This document shows positions 33,281-40,877 of a stretch of DNA of 64,000 bases, in pieces. Both the position numbers and the translations under genes were made by a program. The notes under the pieces are model-generated. The model had not been told where the DNA came from, searched no databases, and saw only the letters and a program-made list of their open reading frames with translations. Within the stretch, counting starts at the first letter, position 1, and every line of letters begins with the position of its first letter. Origin of the DNA: JAHBNG01 sp039028975 (GTDB taxonomy: Bacteria > Chloroflexota > Anaerolineae > Caldilineales > Caldilineaceae); the NCBI GenBank assembly GCA_039028975.1, contig JBCCHB010000079.1:1-64000 (forward strand). The letters run 5' to 3'.

Positions 33281-34198
33281 TCAGAAAATAGGCGTGATTG
33301 AGTTGGCAAATTGAAGTCCCACCCAAAAAAGGATGAGTAACAACGTGGCACCGAGAAGCTCTTGAGTAATGCGGTTTTCCGGTTGGATGAGCTGACTCTG
33401 GGACGATGGACTTGCTACCTCTCCTTGCGTTGCCGGTGCTGAAAGAGCATAGCGGGGCAATAGGATCCAGGACGCAGCGATACCACCAACCAAGCCACCA
33501 AAATGGCCCCAATTATCGATACCTTGTTGAGTGGGCCCTAGAACCACATTGAAAATGATTAAACCGATCACACTTTGTAGAATGGTCTGCCCCCAATTGC
33601 CAAAGTTGTTCCGATAGCGGATGAAGAAGACTGTAACAGCTCCAGCTACCCCAAATATTGCACCTGATGCGCCAGCCGATGGATTGTAAGAGAAGGCATA
33701 GCTGGCCAGGCTGCCAAATAAACCAGCCATAACATAAATAAAGGCGAAGCGAACGTGGCCAAAGTACCCCTCGACCATAGGACCTAGAAAGTTGAGTATG
33801 ACCATGTTAAAGAGAATGTGCAGGGGACCCAAGTGCAAAAATGTGGCGGTGAGCAGACGCCACGTCTCACCGTTAAGGATTAAGTAGTTTACTTTCATCC
33901 CCCAAGTTAGCAGATCTGGTGTAGCGTTCGGAGGATAGTAACTGCCCACGATGATGGCCATGACCCCCTGAGCATATGCAGCAATGCGATTAAACAAAGA
34001 GTCCTCTACCAAACCAAATTGGCCAAGAGAGGAGCCACCACTGCTAAGATATGCGATACCAATGCCAACCGTAATGATGTATATCGCCAGATTCGTGAAG
34101 ATTAGTCCTCTGGTTAGGATTGCCGGGACAGTCTGCACTTTATAGCGTGAAACAGTCTGCCTTGGGGGAGAAGCTGTAGATTGGTTGGTTTCATTCAT
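33281..34198 (-). CDS. rhomboid family intramembrane serine protease
   Basis: A 305-residue membrane protein with about seven helices. The GlpG-type pattern is complete: ETWRLLTATFLHLGPLHILFN, then GASGAIFG with the catalytic Ser, and WGHFGGLVGG with the catalytic His. Rhomboids cut transmembrane substrates in the membrane. The N-terminus has a 30-residue cytoplasmic tail. Upstream, GAGACA-17 bp-TATACA (34236-34208, minus strand) is a probable promoter nine bases before the ATG, so the mRNA is almost leaderless. That promoter lies within a block shared with the recJ upstream region. Confidence 0.92.
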   Translation of the reverse strand: MNETNQSTASPPRQTVSRYKVQTVPAILTRGLIFTNLAIYIITVGIGIAYLSSGGSSLGQFGLVEDSLFNRIAAYAQGVMAIIVGSYYPPNATPDLLTWGMKVNYLILNGETWRLLTATFLHLGPLHILFNMVILNFLGPMVEGYFGHVRFAFIYVMAGLFGSLASYAFSYNPSAGASGAIFGVAGAVTVFFIRYRNNFGNWGQTILQSVIGLIIFNVVLGPTQQGIDNWGHFGGLVGGIAASWILLPRYALSAPATQGEVASPSSQSQLIQPENRITQELLGATLLLILFWVGLQFANSITPIF

Positions 34199-34207
34199 AA
34201 AATAAGT

Positions 34208-34278
34208 TGTATACTTCGCCAGAAAAGTCTTGTCTCGACTCTTGTCTAATCTGTTTTGGAAATTTCAAAAAGGGAGGA
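34208..34278 (-). promoter_or_regulatory. conserved upstream block, rhomboid copy (promoter and hairpin)
   Basis: It includes -35 GAGACA and -10 TATACA with a 17-bp spacer on the minus strand. It matches the region before recJ (49302-49374) at roughly 50 of 65 positions by hand alignment. A hairpin AAGAGTC/GACTTTT is kept in both. Confidence 0.6.
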
Positions 34279-34308
34279 CAGAACTTCTCTGGCCATCTAT
34301 AACCTCAC

Positions 34309-34983
34309 CTAAAGTTTAATTGGGTTCCAGTCTACACGGCTCTTTTCTGCATAAATAATACTAAGAACCAACTGGGCTGTCTGATCCTGCCTGTTGAGTC
34401 GATTCACCACCGCATAATCAAACTCGTCCATACGCTTTAGCTCTTGTCGGGCCGTGACAATACGCATTTTGAGCTTCCCTTCCGTCTCCGTCTTTCGATC
34501 ACGCAAGCGGCGAATGAGCTCGTCTTCACTTTCCGCATTCAGAAAAATCGTAACCGCATTGGGAACCAATTTCCGAATGGTAGCGGCGCCTTGTACATCG
34601 ATGCGCAAAATAACATCTTTGCTGCTTGCTAAGGCATCTCTTACCTGCTGCTTTGGGATGCCTTTGTAATCGCCATAGACTACTGCATATTCTAGCAGCT
34701 CATCTCGTTCAATCATGTCGGCAAATTCACCTTCTGAGACAAAATGGTAATCTACACCATCCACTTCATTAGGGCGCTTAGGACGGGTGGTTGCCGTGAC
34801 AACAAAGTGAAACGGATGGTTTATCTTCTGCAACTCCTGAATAATTGCGTCCTTCCCAACGCCACTGGGGCCAGAGACCACCACCATAATAGGGCGTGGC
34901 GTATTGAACTGTTCATAGATTTGTTCGATCTCTCCATCATCCAGGGTAACATCGGAGGAAATCGCCAGCGGTTTTGCTTCCAT
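34309..34983 (-). CDS. gmk: guanylate kinase
   Basis: A 224-residue enzyme converting GMP and ATP to GDP and ADP. An N-terminal extension of about 32 residues precedes the core. The P-loop reads SGPSGVGKDA, with Asp in place of the usual Ser/Thr after GK, as in some plant organellar guanylate kinases. GMP-binding residues lie in TATTRPKRPNEVDGVDYHF, and the lid in RLRDRKTE. It diverges from the FmdB gene; a short copy of palindrome family 1 lies in the shared spacer. Confidence 0.94.
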   Translation of the reverse strand: MEAKPLAISSDVTLDDGEIEQIYEQFNTPRPIMVVVSGPSGVGKDAIIQELQKINHPFHFVVTATTRPKRPNEVDGVDYHFVSEGEFADMIERDELLEYAVVYGDYKGIPKQQVRDALASSKDVILRIDVQGAATIRKLVPNAVTIFLNAESEDELIRRLRDRKTETEGKLKMRIVTARQELKRMDEFDYAVVNRLNRQDQTAQLVLSIIYAEKSRVDWNPIKL

Positions 34984-35045
34984 TGTATTATCTTTTGTAT
35001 AATTTGTTCTATCGAGATGTTGCAGAACAAGAAAAAGCCATGATC

Positions 35046-35080
35046 TATACTGCGGTCGTTTTCAAACGGGGCTGAGTATA
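35046..35080. repeat. dispersed palindrome family 1, short copy C
   Basis: A 35-bp core beginning TATACTGCGGTCGTTTTC and ending GGGGCTGAGTATA. It differs at one position from copy D (60232-60266). Located in the gmk/FmdB divergent spacer. Confidence 0.85.
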
Positions 35081-35132
35081 CCTACTAAATATGGGATTTT
35101 CATTTTGGAGTAAAACCTGTATTTAGTAGGTA
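35079..35132. repeat. 13-bp perfect inverted repeat next to copy C
   Basis: TACCTACTAAATA (35079-35091) pairs with TATTTAGTAGGTA (35120-35132). It abuts palindrome copy C, so the two elements are nested end to end. Confidence 0.7.
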
Positions 35133-35235
35133 GAATTATTTTGCAACAACTCTTATACTAATGCTAGGTGGTCTTTGCACTTTCCACTTCCTAGCTGCAC
35201 TTATACCATTTTAGATATTTACTTAGAGGTTTCTT

Positions 35236-35631
35236 ATGCCCATTTATGAATATGCCTGTCTAGACTGTCGAAAACGTGTCAATGTGTTCTTTCGTACTAT
35301 CAGCGTAGCCAGTGATGATGCAGCCCGATGTCCCGAATGTGAAGGTAATCGACTCCGGCGTTTGGCTAGCCGAGTGCGGATGCTGCGCTCTGACGACAGT
35401 CGAATGGACGATTTGGCTGACGATCCCTCCATGCTATCAGGCTTGGAGAATGAGGATCCCCGTGCGCTGGCCAGCTTTATGCGCCGCATGAGTGACGAAA
35501 TGGGTGAGCCCATGGATGCTGAGATGAGCGAGGTAATCGATCGTCTTGAAACAGGAGAAAGTCCCGAATCCATTGAATCATCCATGCCCGAACTTAGCGA
35601 TACCGATACGTCAACCGTGTTTGATGATTGA
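35236..35631 (+). CDS. FmdB-family zinc-ribbon protein
   Basis: A 131-residue protein. Residues 1-45 form the FmdB zinc ribbon with two CxxC pairs: YACLDCRK and ARCPECEG. The rest is acidic and helical (PRALASFMRRMSDEMGEP), common in the longer family members. FmdB proteins are small putative regulators of unknown mechanism. AGAGG precedes the ATG by seven bases. Confidence 0.88.
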   Translation: MPIYEYACLDCRKRVNVFFRTISVASDDAARCPECEGNRLRRLASRVRMLRSDDSRMDDLADDPSMLSGLENEDPRALASFMRRMSDEMGEPMDAEMSEVIDRLETGESPESIESSMPELSDTDTSTVFDD

Positions 35632-35728
35632 CATTGACAATTGATGATTAACGATTGACAACGAGGAGTGGCAGTATTGGCTAGCGTAATAAAGACCAGC
35701 CACCCTGCCTCCCTTTCACCCTGTCACC

Positions 35729-36703
35729 CTATGCTCTCTGAGACTCACTCCGATCTGTCGCTGGCGGTGGTGTGTAAGAAAGCGACGAAATTTCGGCGTA
35801 CCATTCAGGCGTCATGGCTACGTTCAATGCGTTCAATGACCCTTCGAGCTGATCCAGATTTCGGGCACCAATGATAGGAGCCGTAATCGCTGGATTGGCC
35901 ATAACCCACGCCACCGCTAGGGATGCCGGATCCACGCCCCGTTCCGAGGCATGCTTTGAAAATCGCTCGGCTACTTCATAGTAGAGATCTTCGTAGTAGC
36001 GCTTCTGGTACATCGGGTTCTCCATCAGGCGTCCTGAGTCTGGTCTCTTGGATGATGTATATTTCCCAGTGAGCAATCCCCCACCTAGCGGGCTGTACGG
36101 AATCACCCCAATGGACTCAGCTTCTGCTAAGGGAAGAATCTCCACTTCAACCTGTCGTTTGGTTAGATTGTACATGGGCTGGATACACTCAAAGCGGGCC
36201 TTTGCTTTACGCTCCGAAAGTCCGAGCGCTTTGGCAATCTGCCAGGCAGCCCAATTCGAGACAGCAGGATAGAGAATCTTACCTTGCTGCACCAGGCTAT
36301 CCAACACATCAACCACTTCCTCAATGGGCGTATCAGGATCATATTGATGAACGAAGTAGATATCAATGCGATCCGTGTCTAGACGCCGCAGTGAATTCTC
36401 TACCGCTTGGGTTAGATTGAAACGTGAAAGCCCACCAGAATTGACATCCTTCCCCATTTGGCCAAACCCCTTTGTGGTAATGACCAGCTCATCTCGGGAG
36501 CCTTTCATCAGCTTACCCAAAATCTCTTCTGAGCGACCGTTTGAATAGACGTTGGCAGTGTCAAAAAAGTTGATTCCTGCATCACGACAGCGTTTGAACA
36601 TGGCCGCCGAGGTCTCTTCATTGGCATCGCCGCCAAATGACATCGTGCCATAACAGAGTTGAGAGACTTTGACTCCAGTACGTCCTAGTACTTTGTATTC
36701 CAT
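35729..36703 (-). CDS. aldo/keto reductase
   Basis: A 324-residue NADPH-dependent oxidoreductase of the TIM-barrel family (AKR12/13-like). Catalytic tetrad: Asp and Tyr in FFDTANVYSNG, Lys in VITTKGFGQ, His in YFVHQYDPDTP. The cofactor site is IGARNLDQLEGSL near the C-terminus. Substrate unknown. It converges with FmdB after 97 bp of low-complexity spacer. Confidence 0.93.
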   Translation of the reverse strand: MEYKVLGRTGVKVSQLCYGTMSFGGDANEETSAAMFKRCRDAGINFFDTANVYSNGRSEEILGKLMKGSRDELVITTKGFGQMGKDVNSGGLSRFNLTQAVENSLRRLDTDRIDIYFVHQYDPDTPIEEVVDVLDSLVQQGKILYPAVSNWAAWQIAKALGLSERKAKARFECIQPMYNLTKRQVEVEILPLAEAESIGVIPYSPLGGGLLTGKYTSSKRPDSGRLMENPMYQKRYYEDLYYEVAERFSKHASERGVDPASLAVAWVMANPAITAPIIGARNLDQLEGSLNALNVAMTPEWYAEISSLSYTPPPATDRSESQRA

Positions 36704-36838
36704 TGGTTTTCTCCTTGGTGAAATGTTTGTTGTAGTATAGGAAAGTATAAAAATCGACCCCGAAATATGGCCAAACTCTAGCTGAATGCTGACGGCTGAT
36801 TAGCTGAATGCTTTTTTATATGCAGTAATGCCAAGGGC

Positions 36839-38014
36839 CTACAAAGATGGGGTCTCATACAAAACCCTTCCTGCAACCCGCATCTCTACCTCTACTAGAT
36901 ACGCTTGCAAACCCTCTACATTGACCTTCATGCCTAATCCTGGTGCATCCGGAGCGTGAATCGCTCCATTCTGATCCCTATCTAGATGATTCTGAGTGAT
37001 ATCAGTAGCTAGCGACTTCAGCTCCACGGGATATTCGCAGAGTTCATCCGATTTCAACCCCGCGTAAGGCTGAAGAGATGCACTCAACGCCAGATGGGAT
37101 GTAAAGGTATGATTGACGTACGTAACACCCCGAGAATGCGCATAATCTGCTACCTGCTTGGCTACACTCAATCCGCCGATTCGACCTGCGTCAATCTGGA
37201 CAAAGCCAATGCCCGCATAATCGATCATGTGTTGAGCCACGTAAAAGTTATGGCTGCCTTCTCCGCCAGCTAGTTTAACTGTGGTACAGCTTTGAGCCAA
37301 TGTATGATAGGCACTTAATGCACCAGAGACAAACGGCTCTTCCAGCCACGTTGCCCGACACGCTTCTAAAGCTGGGATACTCTGTTTGGCCCGCTCAACA
37401 TCGTCCCGCCAGACTGTACCGATATCAATCAGCAAGACTGCGTCATCCCCTAGCCCTTCTCGTGCCGCAACAAAGTGATCTGCATCTGCTTGGACGCTGC
37501 CAATCCCGATGGGGCCCCAGCCAAATTTGGCTGCACGATAGCCCTCTGCACGGACTTGCTGCCCCTTGGCAAGCGTCTCCTGAGGTGTATCACCAAAGAG
37601 CATCGATGCATATGGCAATTTGGGATAAGTACGCTCGTAGCCAAGCAATCTCCAGGCTGGCTCACTCAACTTCTGGCCTAATAGATCCCAAAGCGCCATG
37701 TCAACGCCCGACAGAATATGGTCGGTCTGCAGAACATCCTGGCTTTCAGCCCGTACTAGATTGCCGATTCGCCAAACGTCGGCTACATCATCTAACTTCT
37801 GTCCTTGCACGGAGACCTGTACTGGCTTGCAAGCACTGTGAGACATAGGCGCAATCCAACCGGCAATGCACGTTAGGGGCGACGCTTCGCACTCTCCCCA
37901 CCCTTCGTATCCGCCTCCCCGTACTCGGATCAGCATGGCATCCTGGCTACCGTCGCCGATATCGAGCACTTCAGGCATGGATAAATAGAAGAGATCGACA
38001 GATTCAATCCTCAT
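36839..38014 (-). CDS. mandelate racemase/muconate lactonizing enzyme family protein (enolase superfamily)
   Basis: A 391-residue protein from the ATG at 38014; a GTG at 38020 would overlap the previous stop. The N-terminal capping domain ends near residue 125. The barrel shows AAKFGWGPIG with the Lys position, LIDIGTVW and WLEEPF with metal ligands, and LAGGEGSHN. The third ligand and general base lie in VQIDAGRIGGLS and YVNHTFTSHL. The superfamily abstracts an alpha-proton of carboxylates; the substrate here is probably a sugar acid or dipeptide-like acid, unproven. Downstream gene of an SH3b lipoprotein operon. Confidence 0.88.
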   Translation of the reverse strand: MRIESVDLFYLSMPEVLDIGDGSQDAMLIRVRGGGYEGWGECEASPLTCIAGWIAPMSHSACKPVQVSVQGQKLDDVADVWRIGNLVRAESQDVLQTDHILSGVDMALWDLLGQKLSEPAWRLLGYERTYPKLPYASMLFGDTPQETLAKGQQVRAEGYRAAKFGWGPIGIGSVQADADHFVAAREGLGDDAVLLIDIGTVWRDDVERAKQSIPALEACRATWLEEPFVSGALSAYHTLAQSCTTVKLAGGEGSHNFYVAQHMIDYAGIGFVQIDAGRIGGLSVAKQVADYAHSRGVTYVNHTFTSHLALSASLQPYAGLKSDELCEYPVELKSLATDITQNHLDRDQNGAIHAPDAPGLGMKVNVEGLQAYLVEVEMRVAGRVLYETPSL

Positions 38015-38016
38015 GA

Positions 38017-39276
38017 TCACTTGACCTTTTGGAAGGTGATCTCGTATGACCAGTGGGCATGAAAGAAAGGCGGCTCACAGCGGTCATCTGGCGTTGGGCA
38101 GATGGCATATTCATGGTCGGCTGGTCCGAGCTTGCCAATGATATCTGGGATATGGGGTTTGGCCGTATTCATCTGATTGGAGATTTGGCTGGTTACAGGA
38201 CCGCTAGGAATCGAAGCAACGGTCAGTTTGTAAGGTTCCCAAAACATCTCAAACTCGGTCCTCCCTGGCCCCTTATTGCCTGTCACAACGTTAAAGCTAT
38301 CGGCAAGCACATCTTTGACAACGGCCCCGTCGATTCCATTGCCATTCTCATCAAGCACAGTAATAAAGACCATATGTTGCCCCCCGTTATTGAAGATGCC
38401 TCCATTGTTTTCATCAAAACCGCGTACGTGGTAATGGACAATATGGAACTGGGCGTTGGGGTCAAAATTGCCGGCTGTACCACCTGAGTCTGTGATGACT
38501 GCTGGAGAGGGCGGTGCTGTGGTTGGCTCTTCTGTTACCGCCTCTTCAATGGGTGGTGGCGTTGGTTCTGCCGCAACCGGAATGGCAGTCGGTACAGGTG
38601 TAGGCGGGGGTGGAATATTCGCTGCAACCGGCACTGACTCTGCATTTTGGGTTTGGACCAGTGGCCCATAGAGCCAACCTGGCTCCTCACCACTGAAACA
38701 GCAGACCTGCCACCAATCTCCCAACTCGTTACGCCCCATGAGTGGAAACTGTTCATTGGCTGTTGCACTGCCCACAATGTCGTAGGCTGTGCTAGGGCCG
38801 CGACGTACATTGACAATTTCACCAATAACAACTGCAGATGGTTCTGTGGATAGTTCGGCTGCTAGGGTGGATGATTCCACGCTACTATTATCTGTCACTG
38901 GCTGATCGGCATTTGGTAAACTCTCGTTTGCTGACTCATCTTCTGCTCCTGATGTTGGGCTGGCCGATTGCAACAGCGCCCCAACCGTCTTCACCCCAGC
39001 CGATTCACCTTCATTAGCTTCTGTTTCGCTTGATTCGTTACTATTCGATGGGCCTGTGTCTGACTCGGTTATTATGGGCGAATCTTCGCTTAGCTCAGCC
39101 TGAGGAATTGGTATATCTGTCGGTGTAAAGGTTGGTGCCGCTGCCCTTGTTGGGGGAGGCTCATTGGGTTGCTCTGGACCAAACAGGCTGCCACAACCGC
39201 TACTCCCAATAAGGATGCTCAACAGTACGAAGAGTCGTAAGTAGGTTGTCTCGATGAATGGTCTATCCGTCACCAT
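38017..39276 (-). CDS. lipoprotein with SH3b domain and conserved C-terminal beta domain
   Basis: A 419-residue exported lipoprotein. The lipobox is GSSGC with Cys at residue 28. A long Ser/Glu/Thr/Pro-rich region (30-150) leads to a bacterial SH3 domain (about 150-210: VNVRRGPSTAYDIVG, then GRNELGDWWQVCC and GWLYG). A PT-rich linker precedes a C-terminal domain (about 270-419) with FHIVHYHVRGFDENNGGIFN, GQHMVFITVLDENGNG and four Cys near the end. SH3b domains often bind cell-wall peptides. I do not recognise the C-terminal domain. The stop overlaps the start of the enolase-superfamily gene, which makes an extracytoplasmic/cytoplasmic gene pair. Confidence 0.85.
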   Translation of the reverse strand: MVTDRPFIETTYLRLFVLLSILIGSSGCGSLFGPEQPNEPPPTRAAAPTFTPTDIPIPQAELSEDSPIITESDTGPSNSNESSETEANEGESAGVKTVGALLQSASPTSGAEDESANESLPNADQPVTDNSSVESSTLAAELSTEPSAVVIGEIVNVRRGPSTAYDIVGSATANEQFPLMGRNELGDWWQVCCFSGEEPGWLYGPLVQTQNAESVPVAANIPPPPTPVPTAIPVAAEPTPPPIEEAVTEEPTTAPPSPAVITDSGGTAGNFDPNAQFHIVHYHVRGFDENNGGIFNNGGQHMVFITVLDENGNGIDGAVVKDVLADSFNVVTGNKGPGRTEFEMFWEPYKLTVASIPSGPVTSQISNQMNTAKPHIPDIIGKLGPADHEYAICPTPDDRCEPPFFHAHWSYEITFQKVK

Positions 39277-39364
39277 ATCTCCTCCGTCATGAGCTAGTCA
39301 GTTGCTTAGCCAGGCTGAAGTGTTTGCTAATAACTGCGCAATTACTTTGATTTAATCTATACCC

Positions 39365-39551
39365 AGTAGTCCGCAATGACGCTCGCTGATATCATTTCGA
39401 GGCACCTACAGGTTTCGCTCCTTGCCTTTTCCATGATACTAGGGTACCCGCGACGAGAAATCTTTCTCTGGTTAAATGGTCAAGATTTCTCCTCATACTT
39501 CCCTTTGGCTCCGCTCAGGGCAGGCTCAGAAATGACAGATTGCGGTCTACT
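39365..39551. repeat. 187-bp composite palindrome
   Basis: Outer arms AGTAGTCCGCAAT (39365-39377) and ATTGCGGTCTACT (39539-39551), one mismatch, enclose an inner perfect pair GAGAAATCTT/AAGATTTCTC (39455-39464, 39482-39491). Confidence 0.65.
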
Positions 39552-39583
39552 AATACAAAATTCGATGACGCTTGCTCTGCAAT

Positions 39584-39663
39584 AATTATCAGCAGATCGT
39601 AGTCATTCAATGGCCATGCCCACATGCGGCACGAGGCGTGTCCACTGCGATCTACTGATAATT
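39584..39663. repeat. 80-bp palindrome with 20-bp arms
   Basis: AATTATCAGCAGATCGTAGT (39584-39603) and its inverse (39644-39663) pair with two mismatches around a 40-base GC-richer loop. Confidence 0.75.
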
Positions 39664-39973
39664 CTATCACCCATCGAACTTAACATACTAAATTCTATGG
39701 TAGCTCCGTTGGCAACCTAACGGATTGATTGAATTGCTCATGAGGTTTCTATCGATGTAAATGTCAACGGTTTGTCCAAAGGACGATCTGGCTTTAAAAT
39801 ATCAGTAGTTTTCACTGATCAAGAAGCACAGCTTAGGATGAAAATGTTTCGCTGATCCATCTGAAACTGTATCCTATTTTCAGGGCAAGATGCTACCATC
39901 TGTAACCAAACGCAACCGCACCATAAGCATGCCCTCGTAGGTCGAGAGGTGTGCCTACTGCACCGTAATCTAC

Positions 39974-40057
39974 TATGGAATGAGCCGTAAATAAATTGCG
40001 CGTTTCATTCGGGGATACCCCCGTCAAATGACCAACTCATTTAATACTCGTTCCTAA
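39974..40057. repeat. 84-bp palindrome family 2, copy 2
   Basis: The left arm starts TATGGAATGAGCCGTAAATA, the centre is GGGGATACCCC, and the right arm ends TTTAATACTCGTTCCTAA. Same length and arm sequence as copy 1 at 32913. Confidence 0.78.
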
Positions 40058-40148
40058 CTGTCAAAAAACCATCGGATAATCCTTCATTCAATTCGTAACT
40101 TGGTAAAGATCCCGCTGATAACCCTAGCTAAAAGCAAGATTTAGCCAT

Positions 40149-40844
40149 ATGACTATAGAGCATCAAGAATCTGTTACTACTTCAGAGCATGTAGTTGAAA
40201 CAGACGAAGAAAATGATAACTTTCAACTCATTATAGCCATCTTCATAGCAATCGTCACATTGACTGGTGCTGTAATGGCATGGCGGGCAGCCAATATTGA
40301 ACCAGGCCCTAAAGAGCAAGCAGGGTTGCGGGCCGTCCTTAATTTGGAGACGACTCGGCTCATCAACAACTCCGCCTTGTATAAGAATTTACGTGCCTAT
40401 GGTGCCTATTTCCTCAACGATGAATTACAGTACCAACTTACCGAGGCCCTGGCCTTTGCTCTACCTGAAGAAGAGCCATTGCTGCGACAAAAACGCGCCC
40501 AATCAACGGATTTGGCTGCTGTTGGCCGCCGGTTTTTTCCCCAGAGGTACTTGCGCAGCGATGGAAGCTACGACAGCCAACGGCAACTATCAGAAGCTTA
40601 TGCTCAAGCAAATCAATCATTAGACCTTGACAGCCAATTCTATTTTGATCAAGCCAATGCTGATGATAGCAGGGTCTACTCCATTATGCTCCTGATATTC
40701 CTCTTGACGGTCTCTCTATTTTGTCTGACTATTGCGGAGGGACTGCATCCAGAGCGCAAGATGCTGAGGCTAACCATTGCCTTGATTGGCTCCCTGCTTT
40801 TTCTTGGGCCGACAATCAATTTTATTTTGACTGAATTGCTCTAG
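40149..40844 (+). CDS. predicted membrane protein of a TPR/peptidase operon
   Basis: A 231-residue protein, unrecognised; overall layout like DUF4337-type proteins. One membrane helix lies at about residues 27-45 and two more near 180-200 and 210-230, with a central helical hydrophilic region (about 48-175) containing GLRAVLNLETTRLINNSALY and many Glu, Gln and Arg. First gene of the operon; the next, related in layout, begins 33 bp later. The hydrophilic part probably lies outside the membrane between helices 1 and 2. Possibly a complex partner of the 615-residue protein. Confidence 0.75.
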   Translation: MTIEHQESVTTSEHVVETDEENDNFQLIIAIFIAIVTLTGAVMAWRAANIEPGPKEQAGLRAVLNLETTRLINNSALYKNLRAYGAYFLNDELQYQLTEALAFALPEEEPLLRQKRAQSTDLAAVGRRFFPQRYLRSDGSYDSQRQLSEAYAQANQSLDLDSQFYFDQANADDSRVYSIMLLIFLLTVSLFCLTIAEGLHPERKMLRLTIALIGSLLFLGPTINFILTELL

Positions 40845-40877
40845 TTTGCTAAGGGCATAGTAGAAAACAGATCCACC

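Larger units (their letters stand above)
39277..40148. other. 872-bp repeat-rich intergenic region
   Basis: It holds three or more palindromic elements in a row (39365-39551, 39584-39663, 39974-40057) and a partial similarity between 39620-39660 and 39925-39975 (GAGG-GTGT-CACTGC-ATCTACT). It separates the SH3b lipoprotein (minus) from the TPR/peptidase operon (plus), so both promoters must lie here, but none is obvious. No coding sequence. Confidence 0.65.

Noticed and set aside
39376..39585. 69-codon frame in the repeat-rich spacer
   Set aside because: It lies entirely within palindromic repeats and has no ribosome site.
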